NCBI GenBank assembly: GCA_040775095.1
Contig: JAXGTD010000088.1
Span: forward strand, 1-18,497
Reading direction: 5' to 3'
DNA length: 18,497 nucleotides
DNA from: JAXGTD01 sp040775095
GTDB lineage: Bacteria; Pseudomonadota; Gammaproteobacteria; Chromatiales; Chromatiaceae
A program made the position numbers and the translations under genes. How positions within the stretch are numbered: position 1 is the stretch's first letter; every line of letters starts with the position of its first letter. This document shows, piece after piece, positions 11,733-17,691 of this stretch. The notes under the pieces are model-generated. The model saw only the letters and a program-made list of their open reading frames with translations, was not told the origin of the DNA and did not search any database.

Positions 11733-12340
11733 GGCGCGCTGCCCTCTTCGAGGTAACGGTAGGTCTTCACCGTCGCGTCGAGGGCCAGTCGCTGCCCGCG
11801 AGCCCCTTCCTGGGCCCCCCGGCCCTGCGTCGACATGACCACGTCATGCACCGTCACGATGCGCGGAAGAACCGCAAGACCACTGATAAACCGGCCGAAA
11901 TCATGATAGGTCCCGGTGACGCGAACACGGATCGGAAGCTCGGCATAGAAGTCCTTGTTGACCTCCCCGGCAGGCTGAAACAGCTCGAATTCGAGACCGG
12001 CGGCCAGGCCTGTCTGAGAGACGTCCACCAGGAGGGCCGCGACCTCCGTCCTGTCCGGCAGCTGCCGCAACATCGCGCCGAAGGACTCCTGCATTTCCAG
12101 GAGCTGTTGCTCAAAGGCCTCAAGGTTGGCTGCCTTCTCCTGTTTGGATTCGAGCTTGGCCCGTAGATCCAGCTCTTTGGCCTGCTCGGTACTCAGGTCC
12201 TCGAGCTGCTCTCGCGAATCGAAGTAGTACCACGCAAACCCGAGCGCGGCGCAGAGCAGAATGATCACGACCGCCTTGGCAGCCACCGGCCACTCGCCGA
12301 TGTTCTGCAGCTCCAGCTCGTTGAGGTCGTTGAGATCCAT
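11729..12340 (-). CDS. pilO: Type IV pilus inner-membrane assembly protein
   Basis: Encodes 203 residues, the normal PilO length. A short cytoplasmic segment (DLNDLNELELQNIGEWP, typical of the family) is followed by one transmembrane helix (about 21-40), a periplasmic coiled coil rich in Glu, Gln, Leu and Lys (about 43-95), and a ferredoxin-like domain (LLVDVSQTGLAAGLEFELFQP... to the C-terminus). It pairs with PilN and binds PilP. The start is ATG at 12338-12340, fixed by family alignment; its ribosome site is weak (CCGGA). It does not follow pilN directly: 207 bases of structured DNA separate them, unlike the usual overlapping arrangement. Confidence 0.95.
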   Translation of the reverse strand: MDLNDLNELELQNIGEWPVAAKAVVIILLCAALGFAWYYFDSREQLEDLSTEQAKELDLRAKLESKQEKAANLEAFEQQLLEMQESFGAMLRQLPDRTEVAALLVDVSQTGLAAGLEFELFQPAGEVNKDFYAELPIRVRVTGTYHDFGRFISGLAVLPRIVTVHDVVMSTQGRGAQEGARGQRLALDATVKTYRYLEEGSAP

Positions 12341-12547
12341 AGACTGATCCGGCGTTAGCCATCGAGAATCTGTGCACCCGGGCCGGGGCTCGCGGCAAGG
12401 GCCATGCCCCGGCCGTCAGGTTTGGTTCGCGAACACGGACGAGATTAAGGGTACCGCGGGGCCGCCCCGCGCCGCGGATCCGGGTGAGGCGGATCGGGTC
12501 CCGGGCGCCGACCCGAAGCAGCCGCTCGTGCCGAGCCGGACCATCGC
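12341..12547 (-). repeat. Structured spacer inside the pil operon
   Basis: This 207-base spacer between pilN and pilO contains a 9-bp perfect hairpin GGCCGGGGC/GCCCCGGCC (12381-12389 with 12406-12414), a 7-bp all-GC hairpin with a three-base loop (12455-12461 with 12465-12471), and the 10-bp palindrome GTTCGCGAAC (12425-12434). A 42-codon open frame (12416-12544) starts three bases after the pilN stop. It is low-complexity (Gly, Ser, Ala, Pro), has a poor ribosome site and uses TTA and TCA codons that are almost absent from the real genes here, so I do not call it a gene. The spacer may be an inserted REP-like element or an RNA processing site. Confidence 0.5.
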
Positions 12548-13117
12548 CTAGCCGGAGTCCTCCGGATCCCCATCCGGTGCCCTCAACTGTTGGAACGAGA
12601 GCTGGAAGTGGCTCAGTCCGGTGCCCGTCTTGTCCTTGTTCTCGATCAGCAGCAGACGCGGATCACCGATCCATTCCGATGCCTGAATGTTGCGCATGAA
12701 GCTCGACACCCTGGCGTTGGACTGGGCCTGTCCCTCAACGACGACCTTGCGCCCGTCCTGGCCGACGCGGGTCAGAAAGACGCCTTCCGGGATGGTAGCA
12801 ACCAGCTCCTCCACCAGGTGGACCACCTCCGGGCGGCTCTGCTGGAGCTCTTCGATCACGGTCATGCGCGCCAGTAGATTCGCCTTCGTCTCTTCCAGCT
12901 CTTTGATTTTCTTGATACGTCGATCGAGCTTGGCAATCTCGGTGTTCAGGTACTGGTTACGCTGCTGCTGGGTCGAGATCAGCCCTGCAATGTGCAGATG
13001 CAGACCCACCCCAACCAGGAGCGTGGCCACGAGCGCCAACGCCGTTGTCGAGGCCAGCTGACGCCGGCGACGCTTTCGGTTCTCCTCGCGCCACGGGAGA
13101 AGATTGATGCGCGCCAT
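12548..13117 (-). CDS. pilN: Type IV pilus inner-membrane assembly protein
   Basis: Encodes 189 residues. The N-terminal INLLPWREENRKRRRR (4-19) contains the conserved cytoplasmic motif by which PilN docks into PilM. It is followed by a transmembrane helix (about 22-47), a periplasmic coiled coil (about 50-95) and a ferredoxin-like domain ending FQLSFQQL. PilN bridges cytoplasmic PilM to the periplasmic PilO/PilP complex. The ATG at 13115-13117 begins one base after the pilM stop, and GGGAG inside the pilM end serves as ribosome site. The stop is TAG at 12548-12550. The last dozen residues (APDGDPEDSG) look like a variable tail, and I see no sign of a frameshift into the following spacer. Confidence 0.95.
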   Translation of the reverse strand: MARINLLPWREENRKRRRRQLASTTALALVATLLVGVGLHLHIAGLISTQQQRNQYLNTEIAKLDRRIKKIKELEETKANLLARMTVIEELQQSRPEVVHLVEELVATIPEGVFLTRVGQDGRKVVVEGQAQSNARVSSFMRNIQASEWIGDPRLLLIENKDKTGTGLSHFQLSFQQLRAPDGDPEDSG

Positions 13118-13118
13118 C

Positions 13119-14192
13119 TCAGATGAACTCCCGCAGCGCGAGCCCCACGGCGATCATCATCGCCGGCGCGGTCCGTAGCAGGGCCTTTTCGTCGACACCC
13201 GGTGCGATGGCCATGCGCGAGAACGGATCGGCGACCGCCGCCGGGAAGCCGAGGCGATCCTCTACCAGGTCTTGCAGGCGCGCGATGCGCGCCGATCCGC
13301 CGGCGAGGACGATCTGGTCGGCCCGGTTGAACGTGCTGGCCGAGTAGAAGAACTGCAGCGCGCGCGCAATCTGTTGAACCAGCGCCTCGGTGTAAGGTCC
13401 GAGCACATCGAACCTGTACGTCTCGGGAAGGTCGCCGGCGTCCAGGCGCAACAGCGCCTGATCGCGTGAGAGCCCATAACGGCGTTGAATCTCGTCCAGC
13501 AGTTGGTGGCTGCCAAAGTTCTGCTCGCGCGTGTAGACGGTGCTGCCATTGTGCAGTACGTGCAGCGTCGTCGTGGCCGAACCCACGTCGGCAATCGCGA
13601 CGGTATGATCCCGTCGGCTCTCGGCGGCGTCGTCCAGGATCAGCGCATAGGCGTTTTCCATGGCATAGGCCTCGACATCGACGATCTCCGTCTTCAGGCC
13701 CGCGATCTCCAGCGCCGCGACACGGTCATCGACATTCTCGCGACGCGATGCGGCAAGCAGGACATCGACCATGTCGTTCCCATTCTCCGAGGGCCCGATG
13801 ATGTCGAAATCGATATTGACCTCCTCGAGGGGATAGGGGATGTACTGATCGGCCTCGAGTTGGATCTGATTCTCCATCTCGGCCTCGGAGAGCGCGGCCG
13901 ACATCGAGATGATCTTGGTGATGACCGACGATCCGGAAACGGCGACGGCGGCGCGCTTTGCGGTCGTTCCGGAGCGCAGCAGGGCCTTCTGGATCGCCTG
14001 ACCAACCGCCTCCACGTCGGCAATCTTGCGCTCGACGACGGCATTCAGGGGCAGTGGCTCGACGGCAAAGGACTCGACGCGATAGAGTTCGGCCGTGGCA
14101 CCCGAGGCGTGTGAGAGCTCGAGTAGCTTGATCGCCGTGGAGCTGATGTCGAGACCGAGGAGCGCGCGATTTTTCCGGCCAAAGATCAACAT
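13119..14192 (-). CDS. pilM: Type IV pilus actin-like ATPase
   Basis: Encodes 357 residues, normal for PilM. It is a cytoplasmic actin/FtsA-fold nucleotide-binding protein that holds the N-terminus of PilN and links the pilus motors to the alignment complex. Visible features are the phosphate-1 motif GLDISSTAIKLLEL (13-26), the phosphate-2 region AIADVGSATTTLHVL (199-213), and the adenosine motif IVLAGGSARI (294-303). PilM family signatures SMSAALSEAEMENQIQLEA and QYIPYPLEEVNIDF are also clear. The ATG at 14190-14192 is fixed by family alignment (MLIFGRKNRALLGLDIS), yet no Shine-Dalgarno sequence precedes it at normal distance. First gene of pilMNOPQ. Confidence 0.96.
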   Translation of the reverse strand: MLIFGRKNRALLGLDISSTAIKLLELSHASGATAELYRVESFAVEPLPLNAVVERKIADVEAVGQAIQKALLRSGTTAKRAAVAVSGSSVITKIISMSAALSEAEMENQIQLEADQYIPYPLEEVNIDFDIIGPSENGNDMVDVLLAASRRENVDDRVAALEIAGLKTEIVDVEAYAMENAYALILDDAAESRRDHTVAIADVGSATTTLHVLHNGSTVYTREQNFGSHQLLDEIQRRYGLSRDQALLRLDAGDLPETYRFDVLGPYTEALVQQIARALQFFYSASTFNRADQIVLAGGSARIARLQDLVEDRLGFPAAVADPFSRMAIAPGVDEKALLRTAPAMMIAVGLALREFI

Positions 14193-14232
14193 GAAGGTGG
14201 CATACCAGAGATCGCCTCGTATCCTTCGGGTT

Positions 14233-14260
14233 TTGTTATCCCTTTCGTTTCGACTATATC
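14233..14260 (+). promoter_or_regulatory. Candidate divergent promoter sharing the pilM -10 region
   Basis: On the plus strand TTGTTA (14233-14238) and TATATC (14255-14260) are separated by 16 bases, each with 4 of 6 consensus matches. The -10 overlaps the pilM -10 on the opposite strand. A transcript from about 14267 would reach the ATG at 14357 after a leader of about 90 bases. Weaker evidence than for the pilM promoter. Confidence 0.3.
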
Positions 14261-14280
14261 AGAAATGGTGCAATTGCAAG
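14253..14280 (-). promoter_or_regulatory. Extended -10 promoter for pilMNOPQ
   Basis: On the minus strand TGATATAGT (14261-14253) is an extended -10 element (TG-N-TATAGT). TTGCAA (14274-14279) lies 15 bases upstream of the hexamer; the overlapping CTTGCA gives 16. The local DNA is markedly more AT-rich than its surroundings. Transcription would begin near 14246, leaving a leader of about 54 bases before pilM. Confidence 0.55.
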
Positions 14281-14356
14281 GGTAATCGCGCACAAACCCG
14301 TCGACACGTATCACCTGTGCGCCCGCGGGCCGTCAACCGGAGATCCCGAGGAGCTC

Positions 14357-15028
14357 ATGTCGAAAAAGGCAGCGCGGCCGATCAGGTCGCGAGCACACTC
14401 CAGGCGCGCGGATGGCCGCCGCCCGGCGGACACGCGTTCCACCAGCCGACGCCAACACCTGGCCTACGAGTCGGCGCGGATCATGTCCGAGCAGGGGGCG
14501 CCCGAGTTCGAGCGCGCGCGGCGCAAGGCCGTTGCGCGTACGGGGATCACCGACCGGCGCGACTGGCCAAGCAACGAGGAGATTCAAGAGGCCCTGGTCC
14601 TGCAGCGCAGGCTCTTCGCGGATGGGGGGGCTTACCGTAGGTTGCGCGCTCTGCGCCGGCAGTGCCTCGAGGCCATGCACAGCTTCGAGGTCTTCACGCC
14701 CCGGCTGGTCGGGCCCGTGCTCGCCGGCACGGCAACCCCTGACCTCGGGATCGAGCTGCATCTGTTCGCCGAGAATCCAGAGGAGGTCGTCATGGCCCTG
14801 ATCGAGCGCTCCATCCCGTGGCGCGAGCATGACGCGAGCTTCCGCTATGCCGGCGGCGTGATGAAGACCCATCCGATCCTGACGTTCGTCGCCGGCAGCA
14901 CGCCGGTACAGCTCGCTGTGCTACCGCCGCAAGCCAGACACAACCCGCCGCTGAGCCCGGTCACGGATCGACCGGATCGCGGCGCGGATGCGACCGAGGT
15001 GCGGCGCCTGATCGACGAGGGCGGCTGA
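14357..15028 (+). CDS. Conserved protein, nucleotidyltransferase-like fold (uncharacterised)
   Basis: Encodes 223 residues. I recognise the type from conserved gammaproteobacterial hypothetical proteins but not a characterised function. A basic, low-complexity N-terminus (1-32) leads into RRQHLAYESARIMSEQG...FERARRKAVARTGI (about 31-64), the conserved helical start of this family. The middle, PRLVGPVLAGTATPDLGIELHLFAENPEEVV (115-145), resembles a nucleotidyltransferase core of the form G-x-A-x(n)-D-I-D/N-L-HLF, and later PVQLAVLPPQ (183-192) and PPLSPVTDRP are family-like. At the metal-binding position this protein has GIEL (131-134) where an Asp would be expected, so catalysis is doubtful. 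GAGGAG lies close ahead of the ATG (three bases). The gene is divergent from pilM and convergent with gltA. No membrane segment or signal is seen. Confidence 0.75.
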   Translation: MSKKAARPIRSRAHSRRADGRRPADTRSTSRRQHLAYESARIMSEQGAPEFERARRKAVARTGITDRRDWPSNEEIQEALVLQRRLFADGGAYRRLRALRRQCLEAMHSFEVFTPRLVGPVLAGTATPDLGIELHLFAENPEEVVMALIERSIPWREHDASFRYAGGVMKTHPILTFVAGSTPVQLAVLPPQARHNPPLSPVTDRPDRGADATEVRRLIDEGG

Positions 15029-15045
15029 ACACCACTCCCGGCTGT

Positions 15046-15074
15046 CCCCGCCATCCCGGGTCAGGATGGCGGGG
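15046..15074. terminator. Shared bidirectional terminator hairpin
   Basis: CCCCGCCATCC (15046-15056) and GGATGGCGGGG (15064-15074) form an 11-bp perfect stem with a 7-base loop in the 52-base gap between two convergent stops (15028 and 15081). The position suits termination of both transcripts. Neither side carries a clear T-run, so release may be Rho-assisted. Confidence 0.65.
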
Positions 15075-15080
15075 GGAGGA

Positions 15081-16376
15081 TCAACGTTTGGAGATCGGCA
15101 CGTAGTCCCGCGTCGCGGGGCCGTGATAGATCTGGCGCGGACGTCCGATGCGGTTGCTCGGATCGCTCATCATCTCCATCCAGTGCGACACCCATCCGAC
15201 GGTGCGCGCGATCGCGAACATCACGGTGAACATGTTGCGCGGGATGCCGAGGGCCTGATAGATGATGCCGGAGTAGAAGTCGACGTTCGGATACAGCTTG
15301 CGCTCGACAAAGTACTCGTCCTCCAATGCGATGCGCTCCAGTTCCAGGGCCAGATCGAACAGCGGATTGTCGGCATCCGCGAGCTCTTCGAGCACCTGAT
15401 GGCAAACCTCGCGGATGATCTTTGCGCGCGGGTCGTAGTTCTTGTAGACCCGGTGCCCAAAGCCCATGAGCCGGAAGGGATCGTCCTTGTCTTTGGCCTT
15501 GTCGATAAACTTCGGCACATTGCTGACATCACCGATCTCCACCAACATGTCGAGTACCGCCTCGTTGGCGCCGCCGTGGGCCGGACCCCAAAGCGAAGCG
15601 ATGCCGGCAGCGATGCAGGCAAACGGATTGGCGCCGGAGCTGCCGGCCAGCCGCACCGTCGAGGTGCTCGCGTTCTGCTCATGGTCAGCATGCAGGATAA
15701 ACAGGAGATTCAACGCCTTCTCGGCGATCAGGCCCGGCTTGTAGTCCTCGCAGGGCGTGGCGAACATCATGTGCAGGAAGTTCGCGCAGTAACGCAGATC
15801 ATTGCGCGGATACATGATCGGCTCGCCGATATTGTGCTTATACGCGGCGGCGGCGATGGTCGGCAGCTTGGCGATCATACGGTGCGCGGAGATCTCGCGA
15901 TAACGCGCGTCGTTGACGTCGATGGAGTCGTGGTAGAAGGCCGACAGCGAGCCTACGACACCGCATAACATCGCCATTGGGTGGGCGTCGTAATGGAACC
16001 CGTCGAGAAAGTTCTTCAGGTTCTCGTTCAGCATGGTGTGACCCATGATGATGCGCTCGAATCCGGCGAGCTGATCCTTGTCGGGCAACTCACTATAGAG
16101 CAATAGATAGGCCACCTCGAGGAAGCTCGCCTTGGTCGCGAGCTGATCGATGGGATACCCGCGGTAGAGCAGCACGCCCTTCTCGCCATCGATAAACGTA
16201 ATGGCGCTGTGGCAACTGGCCGTCGCCATGAACCCGGGGTCATAGGTGAAGAAGCCGGCATCGCGGTAGAGCGAGGAGATATCGACCGCACCGGGACCCA
16301 GTGTCCCGGTCTTCAATGCATATTCGTGGCTGGTGCCGTCAGCGTTGTTGGTGATGGTGATCGTGTCATTCGCCAT
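15081..16376 (-). CDS. gltA: Citrate synthase (type II, hexameric, NADH-sensitive type)
   Basis: Encodes 431 residues from the ATG at 16376, close to the 427 of E. coli GltA. The frame opens 15 codons earlier, but AGGAG six bases ahead of 16376 and the family N-terminus decide the start. It condenses acetyl-CoA with oxaloacetate to citrate. Catalytic residues corresponding to E. coli H264, H305 and D362 are H267 (WGPAHGGAN), H308 (GFGHRVYKNYDPRA) and D366 (NVDFYSG). The ILHADHEQNASTSTVR segment (227-242) is intact. Cys209 in FATPCEDY aligns with E. coli Cys206 near the NADH site, consistent with the allosteric hexameric form. The start lies 322 bases downstream of the mdh stop, in the same orientation. 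Confidence 0.97.
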   Translation of the reverse strand: MANDTITITNNADGTSHEYALKTGTLGPGAVDISSLYRDAGFFTYDPGFMATASCHSAITFIDGEKGVLLYRGYPIDQLATKASFLEVAYLLLYSELPDKDQLAGFERIIMGHTMLNENLKNFLDGFHYDAHPMAMLCGVVGSLSAFYHDSIDVNDARYREISAHRMIAKLPTIAAAAYKHNIGEPIMYPRNDLRYCANFLHMMFATPCEDYKPGLIAEKALNLLFILHADHEQNASTSTVRLAGSSGANPFACIAAGIASLWGPAHGGANEAVLDMLVEIGDVSNVPKFIDKAKDKDDPFRLMGFGHRVYKNYDPRAKIIREVCHQVLEELADADNPLFDLALELERIALEDEYFVERKLYPNVDFYSGIIYQALGIPRNMFTVMFAIARTVGWVSHWMEMMSDPSNRIGRPRQIYHGPATRDYVPISKR

Positions 16377-16412
16377 GGAGTACTCCTCGCCGTCAGCGCG
16401 GGCGACAGGTTG

Positions 16413-16439
16413 CCAGACCACCGCGCAAGCGCCGTCTGG
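16413..16439 (-). repeat. Inverted repeat in the gltA leader
   Basis: CCAGAC (16413-16418) and GTCTGG (16434-16439) are complementary, and the interior CGC-GCAA-GCG can extend the structure. It lies 37-63 bases upstream of the gltA ATG. It could be an RNA leader hairpin or an operator; the sequence alone does not decide. Confidence 0.3.
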
Positions 16440-16464
16440 TCGCCGGGCAACCGCCGCGGTGATC

Positions 16465-16479
16465 GCACCAAAAAGGTGC
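16465..16479. promoter_or_regulatory. NtrC-like operator palindrome upstream of gltA
   Basis: GCACC-AAAAA-GGTGC is a perfect 5-5-5 palindrome, 89-103 bases upstream of the gltA ATG. It has the half-sites and spacing of enterobacterial NtrC sites at glnA (GCACY-N5-GGTGC). I could not find a sigma54 promoter with the required GG-N10-GC spacing downstream; the nearest candidate (TGGCAACCTGTCGC on the minus strand) is one base short. It could instead serve another regulator. Confidence 0.35.
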
Positions 16480-16698
16480 CGTGTTAGTTTTCCGTGGGCC
16501 GCTGCCCTGGGTGAGTGCCTTGACGCGTCCAGGCATGCCGCCGGTGCCGCGGTGGACGGCCCGCTCGAGAGGCACGCTCACACCGCGCCATCTCGGCGGC
16601 ATCGCCCCGCCGTCACGCTCCGCCGGATCCGACACAAAGGGGTTGCCGGAACGCGCCCGCCAGATCCTGAGAATTCGTTAGCAACATTTGCGCCCGCC

Positions 16699-17634
16699 TC
16701 ATGCGTCGAGCTCGGCGAGTCGTGCGGCGTCGGCGCGCAGCGAGGCCACCGAGCGATCGAAGAACGCTCGTTCCTTGGCGTTGAGGTCCAGTTCAATGAC
16801 GGAGACCAGACCACGCTCATCAAGCACGCATGGCACGCCCATGGCAACATCCTGTTCACCGTATTCGCCCTCGAGCAACGCGACGCACGGCAGCAGCCGC
16901 CGGCGATTGTGACTGATGGCATCGACCATCGTGGCGATGGCGGCGGCCGGGGCATCGTAGGCGCTCGAGTTCTTGCGCAGCTTGAGGATCTCCGCCCCCC
17001 CCTGCCGGGTGCGCTCAATGATGGCCTCGAGCCTGTCTGGCGCGATGAACCTGCTCACCGGAATGCCGTTGATGGTGCAAAATCGAGGTACCGGCACCAT
17101 CGAGTCACCGTGTCCGCCAAGGACCATCGTGGTGATGTCGCGCGCGGAGAATCCCGTCTCCCGTGCGATGAAGGCGGCCATGCGCGAGGCATCCAGCACG
17201 CCGGCTTGGCCAAAGACGCGTTGTCGCGGCCAACCCGTGCGCTTGGCCATGCGGTAGGTCAGCGTGTCCACCGGGTTGGAGACCACCAGCACCATGGCGT
17301 CTGGCGCATGGGCGAGGATTTGATCGGCGACCTGGTCGATGATACGGACATTGGTCTCGAGCACGTCTGAACGCGACATGCCGGGTTTGCGCGGGATCCC
17401 GGCGGTCACGACCACCAGATCCGATCCGGCAATGATGGCCGGGTCATTGCTGCCCGACAGGCGCACGTCGAACTCGAAAAACGGCGCCGTCTGGTCGATG
17501 TCGAGCGCAATGCCCTCGGGCACGTCCTCGCGCACGTCGTAGAGCGCAATCTCGCGGCACAGTTCCTGTTCTGCCAGGATCTGCGCCGTTGTCTCACCAA
17601 CTCTGCCGGCACCGACGATACTGATCTTCTGCAT
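16699..17634 (-). CDS. mdh: Malate dehydrogenase (NAD-dependent, LDH-like family)
   Basis: Encodes 311 residues from the ATG at 17634, chosen because AGGAGA lies six bases upstream and MQKISIVGAGRVGETTAQ is the family N-terminus; the frame is open 56 codons further. It interconverts malate and oxaloacetate. Visible features are the Rossmann loop GAGRVG (8-13), D33 at the end of beta-2 (LYDVRE) favouring NAD over NADP, substrate arginines R82 and R88 (PRKPGMSR), N120 (SNPVD), the D148/R151 pair (VLDASR) and catalytic H175 (GGHGDSMVP). Arg82 stands at the position that is Gln in lactate dehydrogenases, so malate specificity is well supported. It belongs to the LDH-like tetrameric group (as in Chlorobium and Chloroflexus), not the E. 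coli dimeric type. Confidence 0.95.
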   Translation of the reverse strand: MQKISIVGAGRVGETTAQILAEQELCREIALYDVREDVPEGIALDIDQTAPFFEFDVRLSGSNDPAIIAGSDLVVVTAGIPRKPGMSRSDVLETNVRIIDQVADQILAHAPDAMVLVVSNPVDTLTYRMAKRTGWPRQRVFGQAGVLDASRMAAFIARETGFSARDITTMVLGGHGDSMVPVPRFCTINGIPVSRFIAPDRLEAIIERTRQGGAEILKLRKNSSAYDAPAAAIATMVDAISHNRRRLLPCVALLEGEYGEQDVAMGVPCVLDERGLVSVIELDLNAKERAFFDRSVASLRADAARLAELDA

Positions 17635-17662
17635 GGTGGGTCTCCTGTGGTGTGTTCTGGTT

Positions 17663-17691
17663 GGTATAGACCGCGCGGCCACTCGGTTCCA
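17663..17691 (-). promoter_or_regulatory. Weak candidate promoter for mdh
   Basis: On the minus strand TGGAAC (17686-17691) and TATACC (17663-17668) are separated by 17 bases, giving a leader of about 22 bases. The -10 matches 4 of 6 positions and the -35 only 3 of 6. Confidence 0.3.

Larger units (their letters stand above)
16377..16698. other. mdh-gltA intergenic region
   Basis: Holds the NtrC-like palindrome (16465-16479) and the leader inverted repeat (16413-16439). No good sigma70 promoter could be identified for gltA, and no strong hairpin follows mdh. The 80-codon minus-strand frame at 16393-16635 looks random and overlaps the regulatory elements; not called. Confidence 0.6.

Noticed and set aside
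8811..11756. A 981-codon plus-strand open frame opposite pilQ and pilP
   Set aside because: Same codon-aligned antisense effect; it carries no recognisable motif and no upstream ribosome site.
12416..12544. A 42-codon small gene between pilN and pilO
   Set aside because: Low-complexity product, poor ribosome site, and TTA and TCA codons that are avoided in the real genes; it overlaps the strong hairpins.
16398..16412. A sigma54 promoter (TGGCA...GC) for gltA below the NtrC-like site
   Set aside because: The GG and GC dinucleotides are nine bases apart instead of ten, and the -12 element is not TTGC.
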